A model generated the notes under the pieces. It was not told the DNA's origin. It saw only the letters and a program-made list of their open reading frames with translations, and did not search any database. Made by a program: the position numbers and the translations under genes. Shown here piece by piece: positions 19,807 to 31,171 of a stretch of DNA of 64,000 nucleotides (within the stretch, counting starts at the first letter, position 1; the number at the start of each line of letters is the position of its first letter). The stretch comes from Enterobacter sp. Bisph1 (GTDB lineage Bacteria; Pseudomonadota; Gammaproteobacteria; Enterobacterales; Enterobacteriaceae). The stretch lies in contig NZ_JXAG01000025.1 of NCBI RefSeq assembly GCF_000814905.1, forward strand, positions 1 through 64,000, written 5' to 3'.

Positions 19807-22239
19807 CTACAGCAGCTGCGCCAGGCGGTTGATATCAGACTGAATAGCGCCAGCGGTTACATCGCGGCCAGCGCCCGGACCGCGGATCACCAGCGGGTTA
19901 TCACGATACCAGCGGCTTTCAATGGCAAAAACGTTGTCCCCCGGCAGTACCGCCGCCAGCGGATGTTCCGACCGAACCGCTTCCACGCCAACCCGAGCTT
20001 TACCATTGGCATCAAAACGCGCCACGTAACGCAGCACCAGCCCCATTTCACGGGCGGCTTCCAGTCGCTGCACCATCTGGTCATTGAGCTCTTCCCCATT
20101 TTCAAAGAAGTGATCAACGGACCCCTCTTCACAGCCCGCTGGCACCAGAGACTCAACGCGCACCTGATCCGGTTCAATGTCGTAACCCGCTTCACGGGCG
20201 AGGATCACCAGTTTACGCATCACATCTTTACCGGAAAGATCGACGCGCGGATCCGGCTCTGTTAAGCCTTGCTGCCAGGCCTGATCCACCAGGTCCGTAA
20301 AGGGGACGGAACCATCAAATTGCAGGAACAGCCAGGAGAGCGTACCGGAGAAGATACCGCTGATCGCCAGAATCGCATCACCGCTTTCACGCAGATCGCG
20401 CACGGTATGGTTCACCGGCAGGCCCGCGCCGACGGTCGCGTTGTACAACCAGTGGCGACCGGTTTTCTCGAAGGCATCGTGGATCTGCCGATAGTTATCG
20501 CTGGTGCTGGCCCCGGCCAGTTTATTGGCGCTGATAACGTGAAAACCGTGGCTGGCAAAGTCCAGGTACTGTTTTGCCAGCTGCTCGCTGGCGGTGACAT
20601 CCAGCACCACCAAATCGTCATAAGGATGGGCGCGCATCCACAGGAACAGCGACTCTTCATCCTGCTCCACCGCTTCATCGTTAAAGAACGCCAGCGCGCG
20701 GCTGGCATCCAGCCCATCATAGCTCAGCAAGCTGCGGCGGCTATCCACCACGCCCGCCAGCACAAATTCAAAGCCGGTACGCGCTGATAACGCGCTCTGC
20801 TCGCGGGAGAAGAGTTCAAGCCAGCGGGAACCGATATTGCCTTTGCCGAACAGCACCAGGCCAATGCGCTTCTCAGCCCGGAACAACGACTGGTGCAGGC
20901 CCTGAATCAGGCTTTCCGTCGGGCCGACGCGCAGCACCGCCACCAGGCTGATACCTTCGTCAGACTGCCAGATAAACTCTACCGGCTGCCCTTTTAACTG
21001 TTGCCAGAAACGGTGGCTGTGCAACGGATTGCTGCACACGCCCGCTCCGACCATCGCCACCATCGCCAGCCCCTGGCGCAGACGCAATTCGCCCGGCAGT
21101 CCGGCTTCATCAAGCAGTTTGAACACGCTATCGACCACTTCCGCGGTATAGCAAAGCTGCAACAAGTTGCGGTCAGCATGGACGCCAACCGCCAGCGGGC
21201 GCACCTGCGCACGCTTGAGGATCAGGTCAATCTCTTTATGGGCGAGCTTAAAGTCCTGCCCGGAGGGCACCAGAAACTCAATCAGGCAAACGTCATCATG
21301 GCTGGTAACAATCCGCGCCCCGGTACCGGAGGCAAGCACGCGTTCGATACGCGTCGATCCCTGCTCCGGGTTATAGCTACAGCGCAGCTGCAAATCGATA
21401 TTGCTGGCGGAGACCGGCTGTAAAGTACGGGCATGCAGCACCGGTGCGGCCAACCGCGCCAGTTCGCTGGCTTCATCAAGACGCAGTAGCGGCAGCAGGC
21501 AGGCATCTTTTACTTTGCGCGGATCGGCACTGTAAACGCCCGCTACGTCGCTCCAGATGGTGACGCGAGAGACATCGCCCAGCGCACCGATTTGCGTCGC
21601 CGAATAGTCCGAGCCATTACGCCCCAACAGCACGGTTTCGCCCGCGTCATTGCGGCTAATAAAACCGGTGACAACGATACGTTTTCCCGGATATTGCGCC
21701 AGCTGTTGTTGCAGCAGGGGATAAGATGCGCCTTCATTGACCTGCGGTTGCGCAGCACGTTCAGCACGCAGAAAATCGCGAGCATCCAGCCAGGCAGCCT
21801 CGATCCCCTGCTGATTCAAAACGGCTGACATCAAACGCGCCGACCAGATTTCGCCATGACCCACCACTTCTGCGTATACCGCGTCGGTGATACCACCATC
21901 AAGCAGCACCGCCAGATGTTCAAGATCGTGGATAAACTCGCTGGTTAACCCGTCAGCGATGGCTGCGGGCAACAGCCCGCTGATTAAATCACTCTGGTAA
22001 CGACGCAGCGATTGCTGAACCTGATGCGCAGAAAGTCGGTCAGTCTGGCTGAGCTTCAGCCAGCCGATCAGCTGATTAGTGGTGCTGCCTGCGGCCGAAA
22101 CAACCATCATATCGCCCGGATGTGAATACTCCGCCATGATCCCTGCGACGCGTAGATAACACTTCACATCCGCCAGACTACTTCCACCAAACTTGTGCAG
22201 CTGACGAACCTTCGTCCCTGCCTGCGCAATCACACTCAT
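19807..22239 (-). CDS. metL: Bifunctional aspartokinase II / homoserine dehydrogenase II
   Basis: MetL phosphorylates aspartate and reduces aspartate semialdehyde to homoserine, the entry steps toward methionine. The 810-aa protein has the N-terminal kinase motif HKFGGSSLADVKCY (near residue 15) and GRNGSDYSATQIGAL (near 210). ACT-like linker domains follow in the middle, and then a C-terminal homoserine dehydrogenase with GKGNIGSRWLELF (near 465) and SANKLAGAS. Size and order match E. coli MetL. It begins 2 bp after metB, so metBL is one operon repressed by MetJ. Confidence 0.97.
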   Translation of the reverse strand: MSVIAQAGTKVRQLHKFGGSSLADVKCYLRVAGIMAEYSHPGDMMVVSAAGSTTNQLIGWLKLSQTDRLSAHQVQQSLRRYQSDLISGLLPAAIADGLTSEFIHDLEHLAVLLDGGITDAVYAEVVGHGEIWSARLMSAVLNQQGIEAAWLDARDFLRAERAAQPQVNEGASYPLLQQQLAQYPGKRIVVTGFISRNDAGETVLLGRNGSDYSATQIGALGDVSRVTIWSDVAGVYSADPRKVKDACLLPLLRLDEASELARLAAPVLHARTLQPVSASNIDLQLRCSYNPEQGSTRIERVLASGTGARIVTSHDDVCLIEFLVPSGQDFKLAHKEIDLILKRAQVRPLAVGVHADRNLLQLCYTAEVVDSVFKLLDEAGLPGELRLRQGLAMVAMVGAGVCSNPLHSHRFWQQLKGQPVEFIWQSDEGISLVAVLRVGPTESLIQGLHQSLFRAEKRIGLVLFGKGNIGSRWLELFSREQSALSARTGFEFVLAGVVDSRRSLLSYDGLDASRALAFFNDEAVEQDEESLFLWMRAHPYDDLVVLDVTASEQLAKQYLDFASHGFHVISANKLAGASTSDNYRQIHDAFEKTGRHWLYNATVGAGLPVNHTVRDLRESGDAILAISGIFSGTLSWLFLQFDGSVPFTDLVDQAWQQGLTEPDPRVDLSGKDVMRKLVILAREAGYDIEPDQVRVESLVPAGCEEGSVDHFFENGEELNDQMVQRLEAAREMGLVLRYVARFDANGKARVGVEAVRSEHPLAAVLPGDNVFAIESRWYRDNPLVIRGPGAGRDVTAGAIQSDINRLAQLL

Positions 22240-22241
22240 GT

Positions 22242-23402
22242 TTACCCCTCAGCTGCGACGCGGAAGCCATTTTCCAGGTCGGCAATTAAATCTTCACTGT
22301 CTTCAATACCGGTTGAGATACGCAACAGCGACTCAGAAATACCCGCTGCGGCACGCGCTTCCGGCGCCATACCCGCATGGGTCATCGTGGCGGCGTGGGA
22401 GATTAAGCTTTCAACCCCGCCTAAGGATTCCGCCAGCGTAAATAACGACAGGCCGCTCAGGAAACGACGCAGCGTTTGCTCATCACCGTCCAGTTCAAAA
22501 CTTAACATCGCGCCAAAGCCCTTTTGTTGACGCGCAGCAATCTCATGTCCCTGATTCTCCGGCAGCGACGGGTGATACAATTTTTTCACCAGCGGCTGTG
22601 TTTGCAGAAAATCGACGATCGCCTGGGCGTTACGCTGCGCCACTTCCATACGCGGTGACAACGTGCGCAGACCACGCAGCAGCAAATAGCTGTCGAAGGC
22701 GCTGCCGGTGACGCCAATATTATTCGCCCACCATGCCAGTTCGGTGACAGTCGCCTCATCTTTGGCAATCACCACGCCCGCCACAACATCGGAGTGGCCG
22801 TTGAGATACTTAGTGCAGGAGTGCAGCACCAGATCGGCTCCCAACGCCAGCGGGTTTTGCAACGCCGGACTCAGGAAGGTGTTATCCACCACGCTTGTCG
22901 CTCCGGCTTCACGGGCCAGCTGACAGATTTTGGCAATATCCACCACCCGTAATAACGGATTACTCGGACTTTCGACCAGCACCAGTTTCGGTTGTTCCGC
23001 CAGCGCGGCTTTCAATGCCTGCTCATCGCCCTGATCGACAAATTTCACCCGGTAGCAGCCGCGTTTCGCCAGGCTGTCGAACAGACGATAGCTGCCGCCA
23101 TAGCAATCGTGCGGCGCCAGCAGCAGATCGCCTGGCTTGAGAAAAACCGTGGTCACCAGATGGATTGCCGACATGCCGGTGTTGGTCATCACCGCGCCCG
23201 CGCCGCCTTCCAGTTCCGCCAGCGCACGCTGCACCACATCACGGGTTGGGTTGCCGCGACGGGAATAATCGTGGGCGCGGGGTTCATTGAAAGCGGTGAA
23301 ATTATAGGTACTGGAGAGATGGATAGGCGGGACAACGCAACCGTACTGCTCGTCATCGTTCAATCCGCTACGCACTGCGATGGTGGCCTGTTTACGCGTC
23401 AT
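22242..23402 (-). CDS. metB: Cystathionine gamma-synthase
   Basis: MetB is a PLP enzyme that joins O-succinylhomoserine with cysteine to make cystathionine. The 386-aa product starts MTRKQATIAVRSGLNDDEQ. The PLP lysine is in LHSCTKYLNGHSDVVAG (near residue 198) and the phosphate-binding region is NTGMSAIHLVTTVFLKPGD. It is the first gene of metBL and divergent from metJ, with a MET-box array between them. Confidence 0.97.
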   Translation of the reverse strand: MTRKQATIAVRSGLNDDEQYGCVVPPIHLSSTYNFTAFNEPRAHDYSRRGNPTRDVVQRALAELEGGAGAVMTNTGMSAIHLVTTVFLKPGDLLLAPHDCYGGSYRLFDSLAKRGCYRVKFVDQGDEQALKAALAEQPKLVLVESPSNPLLRVVDIAKICQLAREAGATSVVDNTFLSPALQNPLALGADLVLHSCTKYLNGHSDVVAGVVIAKDEATVTELAWWANNIGVTGSAFDSYLLLRGLRTLSPRMEVAQRNAQAIVDFLQTQPLVKKLYHPSLPENQGHEIAARQQKGFGAMLSFELDGDEQTLRRFLSGLSLFTLAESLGGVESLISHAATMTHAGMAPEARAAAGISESLLRISTGIEDSEDLIADLENGFRVAAEG

Positions 23403-23463
23403 GGTGAAGGCTTCCTGGCTTAATGGATGAAAAATCTGCTGATAGAGTAAACACTGAGATAAT

Positions 23464-23495
23464 AGACGTCAATACATCTGGACATCTAAACTTCT
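23464..23495. promoter_or_regulatory. Four tandem MET boxes between metB and metJ
   Basis: Four adjoining octamers AGACGTCA, ATACATCT, GGACATCT and AAACTTCT (23464-23495) match the MetJ consensus AGACGTCT to varying degree. They lie about 60 bp upstream of metB and should give SAM-dependent repression of metBL and autoregulation of metJ. Confidence 0.88.
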
Positions 23496-23664
23496 TTGCG
23501 TATAGATTGTGCGTCAGTATAATAGCCGTTAAAATTATATGCTTTAGTACCGGCCGCTGAGCGATACAGCATGTCACCCCGGTGACGCTACGGTAAACTA
23601 CGCGGAATGACGGCCCTGGCTTATCCGGGCTTAGACTACTGACTAAGAGGATTAAAGGTATCTC

Positions 23665-23982
23665 ATGGCTGAATGGAGCGGCGAATATATCAGCCCATAC
23701 GCTGAGCACGGCAAGAAGAGTGAACAAGTAAAAAAAATTACGGTGTCCATTCCTCTTAAGGTGTTAAAAATCCTCACCGATGAACGTACCCGTCGTCAGG
23801 TGAACAACCTGCGCCACGCCACTAACAGCGAGCTGCTGTGCGAGGCGTTTTTGCATGCGTTTACCGGTCAGCCTTTGCCGAACGATGAAGATCTGCGTAA
23901 AGAGCGCAGCGACGAAATTCCGGAAGAGGCGAAAGTGATTATGCGTGAACTGGGGATCGACCCGGATACGTGGGAATACTGA
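23665..23982 (+). CDS. metJ: Methionine repressor MetJ
   Basis: MetJ is the ribbon-helix-helix repressor of the methionine regulon, using S-adenosylmethionine as corepressor. The 105-aa protein reads [20 protein letters not shown]. The DNA-contacting beta strand is [12 protein letters not shown] (residues about 22-33), then helix A ending in [20 protein letters not shown], and it ends in the usual WEY. It is divergent from metB and followed by a bidirectional terminator. Confidence 0.98.
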   Translation: MAEWSGEYISPYAEHGKKSEQVKKITVSIPLKVLKILTDERTRRQVNNLRHATNSELLCEAFLHAFTGQPLPNDEDLRKERSDEIPEEAKVIMRELGIDPDTWEY

Positions 23983-23990
23983 TTAAAACA

Positions 23991-24022
23991 AAAAAGGGCG
24001 GAAGATAACTTCCGCCCTTTTT
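23991..24022. terminator. Bidirectional terminator after metJ
   Basis: AAAAAGGGCGGAAG-ATAA-CTTCCGCCCTTTTT, a 14-bp stem with A run left and T run right. It ends metJ and could also end a leftward transcript from the 24.1-kb region. Confidence 0.9.
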
Positions 24023-24041
24023 ATTTATTTCGTTGGCTCGC

Positions 24042-24131
24042 TCAGAAGCGCGTGACTTCCGGGTGCACTTCTGCCAGCGAGAGCAGGTAAGACCTCAGTA
24101 CGTTTTTTACTGCCGTCAGCATATCGCTCAT
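24042..24131 (-). CDS. Possible 29-aa small protein (unrecognised)
   Basis: A 29-codon frame on the minus strand begins MSDMLTAVKNVLRSYLLSLA and ends in RF. It looks like one amphipathic helix. A perfect CRP-type palindrome lies about 80 bp upstream on the same strand and a -10-like TATCAT (24169-24174) about 40 bp upstream. The metJ bidirectional terminator would end its transcript. The ribosome site is weak (TGAGCG). I do not recognise it, and it may be chance or part of an sRNA. Confidence 0.3.
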   Translation of the reverse strand: MSDMLTAVKNVLRSYLLSLAEVHPEVTRF

Positions 24132-24186
24132 TTTCGTTCGCTCATCATTACTGGAGTGGATAGCGAAAATGATATGCTCGTTTTTT
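24118..24186 (+). other. Inverted repeat followed by T run
   Basis: Arms AGCATATC...CATTTTCG (24118-24136) pair with CGAAAATGATATGCT (24164-24178), with a short bulge, and CGTTTTTT follows. On the plus strand this resembles a long-loop terminator. It overlaps the start of the small minus-strand frame. Function unknown. Confidence 0.4.
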
Positions 24187-24195
24187 GATCAGGAC

Positions 24196-24227
24196 AATAT
24201 TTTTGTGATGAACTTCACAAAAATATT
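24196..24227. promoter_or_regulatory. Perfect CRP-type palindrome
   Basis: The 13-bp arms AATATTTTTGTGA (24196-24208) and TCACAAAAATATT (24215-24227) are exact complements around a 6-bp centre. They contain the full CRP core TGTGA-N6-TCACA. No T run follows, so an operator reading is preferred over a terminator. No annotated gene starts near enough to be the obvious target. Confidence 0.6.
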
Positions 24228-24250
24228 CTTCATCAGCAAAACGCAGAGAC

Positions 24251-24277
24251 AAAAAAAGCGCCTTTCGGCGCTTTTTT
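24251..24277 (-). terminator. Terminator after rpmE
   Basis: Hairpin AAAGCGCC-TTTC-GGCGCTTT flanked by A and T runs, 10 bp beyond the rpmE stop. It is symmetrical enough to act both ways. Confidence 0.9.
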
Positions 24278-24287
24278 CTTTGGCAAC

Positions 24288-24500
24288 TTATTTGCTGCCC
24301 GGGATGCTGAAGCGTTTGTTGAAACGCTCAACACGACCACCGGTATCAACAACACGTTGTTTACCAGTAAAGAACGGGTGGCAGTTGCCGCACACGTCCA
24401 GGTTCAGGTCGTGACCCACGGTGGAGTGGGTTTTGATGACGTTACCGCAAGAGCAAGTTGCAGTAATCGCTACATAATTCGGGTGAATACCTTTTTTCAT
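24288..24500 (-). CDS. rpmE: Ribosomal protein bL31 (zinc form)
   Basis: L31 bridges the large and small ribosomal subunits. The 70-aa product [20 protein letters not shown] has the four zinc-ligand cysteines at 16, 18, 37 and 40 (CSC and CGNC), marking the zinc-containing paralogue rather than the zinc-free YkgM type. It is divergent from priA. In E. coli yiiX lies between metJ and rpmE and is absent here. Confidence 0.97.
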   Translation of the reverse strand: MKKGIHPNYVAITATCSCGNVIKTHSTVGHDLNLDVCGNCHPFFTGKQRVVDTGGRVERFNKRFSIPGSK

Positions 24501-24571
24501 GGGAAACCTCAGTTTAAGGCCGCGTCGCTCTTCCAGCCCTAACGCCAGACACCACGCGAGTTAATATGTAA

Positions 24572-26899
<2,328 letters not shown>

Positions 26900-27023
26900 G
26901 AGTGCGAGCCAGGATATAAAATTCAACATTCATCACACTTTTCATGAAAATTCTGTAACCGGTGCGCTTAACTATCTGATAAAACTGTGCCAACGCTTGC
27001 ACCGTGCATGCCAGGAGAACAAG

Positions 27024-28049
27024 GTGAAACCCAAAAATCAGGTTGCGGCGGCAACCATGAAAGATGTTGCCATGAAAGCAAAGGTTTCAACGGCAACCGT
27101 GTCACGGGCATTAATGAATCCGGACAAAGTGTCGCAGTCTACTCGTAACCGCGTTGAACAAGCCGCACTGGAAGTGGGCTATTTACCGCAGTCGATGGGC
27201 CGGAACGTCAAGCGTAATGAGTCACGTACGTTGCTGGTGATTGTGCCGGACATTTGCGATCCTTTTTTCAGCGAAATCATTCGCGGGATTGAAGTCACTG
27301 CGGCTGAAAACGGCTATCTGGTGCTGATTGGCGATTGTGCACATCAAAACCAGCAGGAAAAAACCTTTATCGACCTGATTATCACCAAGCAGATCGACGG
27401 TATGCTGCTGCTCGGCTCGCGTTTGCCGTTTGATGCCAGTATTGAAGAGCAACGTAATTTACCGCCGATGGTGATGGCCAACGAATTTGCGCCGGAACTG
27501 GAGCTGCCGACGGTGCATATTGATAACCTGACCGCCGCGTTTAACGCCGTTAATTATCTGCAAGAGCAGGGACACACTCTGATCGGCTGTATCGCCGGTC
27601 CTGAAGAGATGCCGCTGTGCCATTACCGATTGCAGGGCTATGTTCAGGCGCTGCGCCGCGCCGGAGCGACCGTTGATCCCCACTATATTACGCGCGGGGA
27701 TTTCACCTTTGAGGCGGGCGCACGGGCCCTTGAGCAGCTTTTAACGTTGCCGAAGCCGCCAACCGCCGTGTTCTGCCATAGCGATGTGATGGCTCTCGGT
27801 GCGCTGTCGCAAGCCAAACGCCGGGGTCTGAAAGTCCCCGATGACTTATCAATAATCGGCTTTGATAACATCACCCTTGCTGAATTCTGCGATCCGCCGC
27901 TGACCACCGTCTCGCAACCGCGCTATCAGATTGGTCGCGAAGCAATGCTGTTACTGCTTGAGCAGTTGCAAGGGCATAATGTCAGCAGCGGTTCGCGCTT
28001 ACTGGAGTGCGAACTGATAGTGCGCGGCACCACCCGGGCGCTTAAGTAA
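27024..28049 (+). CDS. cytR: LacI-family nucleoside repressor CytR
   Basis: CytR represses nucleoside uptake and catabolism genes, binding cooperatively with CRP; cytidine is the inducer. The 341-aa protein uses a GTG start (27024) behind CAGGAG, giving the same length as E. coli. An ATG upstream would extend into priA and is rejected. The N-terminal HTH is ATMKDVAMKAKVSTATVSRA, with hinge VGYLPQSMGRNVKRNES, then the periplasmic-binding-like effector domain containing IPD-type strands such as VIVPDICDPFFSEIIRG. ftsN follows after about 90 bp. Confidence 0.95.
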   Translation: MKPKNQVAAATMKDVAMKAKVSTATVSRALMNPDKVSQSTRNRVEQAALEVGYLPQSMGRNVKRNESRTLLVIVPDICDPFFSEIIRGIEVTAAENGYLVLIGDCAHQNQQEKTFIDLIITKQIDGMLLLGSRLPFDASIEEQRNLPPMVMANEFAPELELPTVHIDNLTAAFNAVNYLQEQGHTLIGCIAGPEEMPLCHYRLQGYVQALRRAGATVDPHYITRGDFTFEAGARALEQLLTLPKPPTAVFCHSDVMALGALSQAKRRGLKVPDDLSIIGFDNITLAEFCDPPLTTVSQPRYQIGREAMLLLLEQLQGHNVSSGSRLLECELIVRGTTRALK

Positions 28050-28142
28050 AGCCGCAGTCTTTCAGACGCCTCGTCTGGTCAAAACCCCGTCGCTTAAGTA
28101 ACATGGCGGGCTGTTAAACGAGATAAATACAGCGAAACGATA

Positions 28143-29141
28143 GTGGCACAACGAGATTATGTACGCCGCAGCCAGTCGGCTCCTGCGCGGCGCAAGACGA
28201 GTAACTCAAAGAAGAAACCACGCAGCCGGTCTGCGGTCTCCCCCGCCATGGTCGCCATTGCGGCCGCCGTTCTGGTCGCCTTTATCGGTGGTCTGTACTT
28301 TATTACGCACCACAAAAAAGAAGAAGCAGAGACACTGCAAAACCAAAAAATGACCGGTAACGGCCTGCCGCCGAAACCGGAAGAGCGCTGGCGCTATATT
28401 AAAGAGCTGGAAAGCCGCCAGCCCGGCGTACGTGCACCGACCGAGCCGACGGCCGGTGGCGAAGTACAAAAACCGGAGCAGCTGACCAATGAGCAGCGCC
28501 AGCTATTAGCGCAGATGCAGGCCGACATGCGCCAGCAGCCTACCCAACTTAACGAAGTGCCGTGGAACGAACAAACGGCGGAGCAGCGCCAGCAAACCCT
28601 GCAGCGTCAACGCCAGGCGCAGCAGCAACAGCAGTGGACGCAGTCGCAGCCTGTACAGGCTCAGCCGCCGCGTACACAAACGCGAACCGAACAACCGGTG
28701 CAGCAGCCGGCACGCACGACGGCCACCCCGCCGCCGCGCCAGACGCAAACGGCCACTTCTTCAAAGCCCGCGTCGAATTCACAACCGTATCAGGACCTGC
28801 TGCAAACGCCGCCGCATAACGCTACCGCGCAGCCGAAAACCCAGCAGGCCGCACCGGTAACCCGGGAAGTGGAAACGCCGAAAGCGCCACCGCAAACGGC
28901 TGAGAAAAAAGACGATCGCCGTTGGCTTATTCAGTGCGGCTCGTTTAAAGGCCAGGATCAGGCCGAAACGGTGCGCGCCCAGTTGGCATTCGAAGGTTTC
29001 GACTCACGCATTACCAGCAATAACGGCTGGAATCGCGTGGTAATTGGCCCGGTGAAAGGGAAAGACAACGCCGATTCAACTATTAGCCGCCTGAAAATGG
29101 CCGGCCATGGAAACTGCATCCGTCTTGGCACCGGGGGTTGA
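28143..29141 (+). CDS. ftsN: Cell division protein FtsN
   Basis: FtsN is the last essential divisome protein; it activates septal peptidoglycan synthesis through FtsA and FtsQLB. The 332-aa product (GTG start, as in E. coli) has a basic cytoplasmic tail MAQRDYVRRSQSAPARRKTS. One membrane segment follows (about residues 33-54, AMVAIAAAVLVAFIGGLYFI), then a periplasmic linker very rich in Gln, Pro and Thr (about 130-240). The C-terminal SPOR domain (RRWLIQCGSFKGQDQAETVR onward) binds denuded glycan. It is slightly longer than E. coli FtsN, the extra length lying in the linker. Confidence 0.96.
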   Translation: MAQRDYVRRSQSAPARRKTSNSKKKPRSRSAVSPAMVAIAAAVLVAFIGGLYFITHHKKEEAETLQNQKMTGNGLPPKPEERWRYIKELESRQPGVRAPTEPTAGGEVQKPEQLTNEQRQLLAQMQADMRQQPTQLNEVPWNEQTAEQRQQTLQRQRQAQQQQQWTQSQPVQAQPPRTQTRTEQPVQQPARTTATPPPRQTQTATSSKPASNSQPYQDLLQTPPHNATAQPKTQQAAPVTREVETPKAPPQTAEKKDDRRWLIQCGSFKGQDQAETVRAQLAFEGFDSRITSNNGWNRVVIGPVKGKDNADSTISRLKMAGHGNCIRLGTGG

Positions 29142-29168
29142 AACCCCCAAAATCCCCCCCATCTATAA
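29137..29168 (+). promoter_or_regulatory. Sigma-32 heat-shock promoter of hslVU
   Basis: GTTGAAA (-35, 29137-29143) and CCCCATCTAT (-10, 29157-29166), 13 bp apart, match the sigma-32 consensus. The -35 element overlaps the ftsN stop codon. Confidence 0.88.
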
Positions 29169-29177
29169 TTGCATTCT

Positions 29178-29198
29178 GCCCCGTACACCGTGCGGGGC
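29178..29198 (+). other. 5'UTR hairpin of hslVU
   Basis: GCCCCG-TACACCGTG-CGGGGC forms a 6-bp GC stem between the sigma-32 promoter and hslV. In E. coli the hslVU leader carries a comparable stem-loop that stabilises the mRNA. No T run follows, so it is not read as a terminator. Confidence 0.65.
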
Positions 29199-29233
29199 GC
29201 TGTATTGTGCATTTGTAACCAAGGGGTCTGCTC

Positions 29234-29764
29234 GTGACAACAATCGTAAGCGTACGCCGTAACGGCCATGTGGTTATTGCCGGTGATGGCCAGGCCACAC
29301 TGGGTAACACCGTGATGAAAGGCAACGTGAAAAAAGTTCGCCGCCTGTATAACGACAAAGTTATTGCGGGCTTTGCCGGCGGTACGGCCGACGCCTTTAC
29401 GCTGTTCGAATTATTCGAACGCAAGCTGGAAATGCATCAGGGCCATCTGGTGAAAGCCGCCGTCGAACTGGCAAAGGACTGGCGAACCGATCGGATGCTG
29501 CGCAAGCTGGAAGCGCTGTTGGCGGTGGCCGACGAAACCGCGTCGCTGATCATTACCGGTAACGGCGATGTGATCCAGCCGGAAAATGACCTGATTGCTA
29601 TCGGCTCCGGCGGGCCATATGCCCAGGCGGCTGCCCGCGCGCTGCTGGAAAATACCGAGCTTGGCGCACGCGAAATTGCTGAAAAGGCGTTGGGAATTGC
29701 AGGCGATATCTGCATCTACACCAACCACTTCCACACCATCGAAGAATTACCTTCTAAAGCGTAA
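29234..29764 (+). CDS. hslV: ATP-dependent protease subunit HslV
   Basis: HslV (ClpQ) is the proteolytic double hexamer of the HslUV heat-shock protease. The 176-aa protein begins with a GTG start and [19 protein letters not shown]; the Thr after the processed Met is the catalytic nucleophile, as in proteasome beta subunits. [18 protein letters not shown] and [15 protein letters not shown] are conserved. hslU begins 9 bp downstream, and the pair is driven by the sigma-32 promoter. Confidence 0.97.
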   Translation: MTTIVSVRRNGHVVIAGDGQATLGNTVMKGNVKKVRRLYNDKVIAGFAGGTADAFTLFELFERKLEMHQGHLVKAAVELAKDWRTDRMLRKLEALLAVADETASLIITGNGDVIQPENDLIAIGSGGPYAQAAARALLENTELGAREIAEKALGIAGDICIYTNHFHTIEELPSKA

Positions 29765-29773
29765 GGATCTCCC

Positions 29774-31105
29774 ATGTCTGAAATGACCCCACGCGAAATT
29801 GTCAGCGAACTGAATAAACACATTATCGGTCAGGACGCGGCGAAGCGTTCTGTGGCGATTGCTCTGCGTAACCGCTGGCGTCGCATGCAGCTTAATGAAG
29901 AGCTGCGCCATGAAGTGACACCGAAAAACATTTTGATGATCGGCCCAACCGGCGTCGGTAAAACCGAAATCGCCCGCCGTCTGGCAAAGCTGGCCAACGC
30001 GCCGTTTATCAAAGTTGAGGCGACCAAGTTCACCGAAGTGGGCTACGTCGGGAAAGAAGTGGATTCTATCATCCGCGATCTGACGGATGCGGCAGTGAAA
30101 ATGGTGCGCAGCCAGTCAATCGAAAAAAACCGCTACCGCGCGGAAGAGCTGGCGGAAGAGCGTATTCTCGACGTGCTGATCCCACCGGCCAAAAACAACT
30201 GGGGCCAGCCGGAACAGGCGGCTGAACCTTCCGCTGCCCGCCAGTCTTTCCGCAAAAAACTGCGTGAAGGCCAGCTGGATGACAAAGAGATTGAAATCGA
30301 TTTGGCAGCAGCGCCAATGGGCGTTGAGATCATGGCGCCTCCGGGCATGGAAGAGATGACCAATCAGCTGCAGTCGATGTTCCAGAACCTGGGCGGCCAG
30401 AAGCAGAAACCGCGTAAGTTGAAAATCAAAGACGCGATGAAGCTGCTGATCGAAGAAGAAGCGGCAAAACTGGTCAACCCGGAAGAGCTGAAGCAGGAGG
30501 CTATCGACGCCGTTGAGCAACACGGGATTGTGTTTATCGACGAAATCGACAAGATCTGTAAGCGCGGCAACACCTCCGGCCCGGATGTTTCCCGTGAAGG
30601 CGTGCAGCGCGACCTGCTGCCGCTGGTGGAAGGCTGCACCGTATCGACGAAACACGGGATGGTGAAAACCGACCACATTCTGTTTATCGCCTCTGGCGCA
30701 TTCCAGATTGCCAGCCCGTCGGACCTGATTCCGGAGCTGCAGGGCCGTTTGCCGATTCGCGTTGAGCTGCAGGCGCTGACCGCAGAAGATTTCGAACGTA
30801 TTCTCACGGAGCCAAACGCGTCTGTTACTGTACAGTACAAAGCGCTGATGGCGACGGAAGGCGTAACGATTGATTTCACTAATGATGGCATCAAACGTAT
30901 CGCCCAGGCCGCATGGCAGGTGAACGAAACCACGGAAAACATCGGCGCGCGCCGTTTGCATACCGTGCTGGAGCGCCTGATGGAGGATATCTCCTATGAC
31001 GCCAGCGATCTGGACGGTGAGTCTATCGTTATTGATGCAGACTATGTGAGTAAGCATCTTGATGCTTTAGTGGCAGATGAAGATCTGAGCCGTTTTATCT
31101 TATAA
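29774..31105 (+). CDS. hslU: HslUV protease ATPase HslU
   Basis: HslU (ClpY) is the AAA+ unfoldase ring that feeds proteins such as SulA and RcsA to HslV. The 443-aa product has Walker [20 protein letters not shown] (near residue 57) and a pore-loop region [18 protein letters not shown]. The long inserted I-domain spans about 110-240, Walker B is FIDEIDKI (near 255), and the sensor region includes [15 protein letters not shown]. The C-terminal DLSRFIL tail docks into HslV. It follows hslV in one operon. Confidence 0.97.
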   Translation: MSEMTPREIVSELNKHIIGQDAAKRSVAIALRNRWRRMQLNEELRHEVTPKNILMIGPTGVGKTEIARRLAKLANAPFIKVEATKFTEVGYVGKEVDSIIRDLTDAAVKMVRSQSIEKNRYRAEELAEERILDVLIPPAKNNWGQPEQAAEPSAARQSFRKKLREGQLDDKEIEIDLAAAPMGVEIMAPPGMEEMTNQLQSMFQNLGGQKQKPRKLKIKDAMKLLIEEEAAKLVNPEELKQEAIDAVEQHGIVFIDEIDKICKRGNTSGPDVSREGVQRDLLPLVEGCTVSTKHGMVKTDHILFIASGAFQIASPSDLIPELQGRLPIRVELQALTAEDFERILTEPNASVTVQYKALMATEGVTIDFTNDGIKRIAQAAWQVNETTENIGARRLHTVLERLMEDISYDASDLDGESIVIDADYVSKHLDALVADEDLSRFIL

Positions 31106-31134
31106 TCGCGGCAACACTGTTTTCATCACACTCG

Positions 31135-31158
31135 ATGGGGGCTCAGGCCCCCATTTTT
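31135..31158 (+). terminator. Terminator between hslU and menA
   Basis: ATGGGGGC-TCAG-GCCCCCAT followed by TTTTT, 30 bp after hslU and only about 14 bp before the menA ATG. It may therefore act as a partial read-through terminator or attenuator for menA. Confidence 0.85.
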
Positions 31159-31171
31159 GTTGGCTGACTTT

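Noticed and set aside
26994-27010. GCTTGCACCGTGCATGC ahead of cytR as a CytR autoregulatory site
   Set aside because: It resembles CytR octamers only loosely and no convincing paired CRP site was resolved, so it is not listed as a feature.
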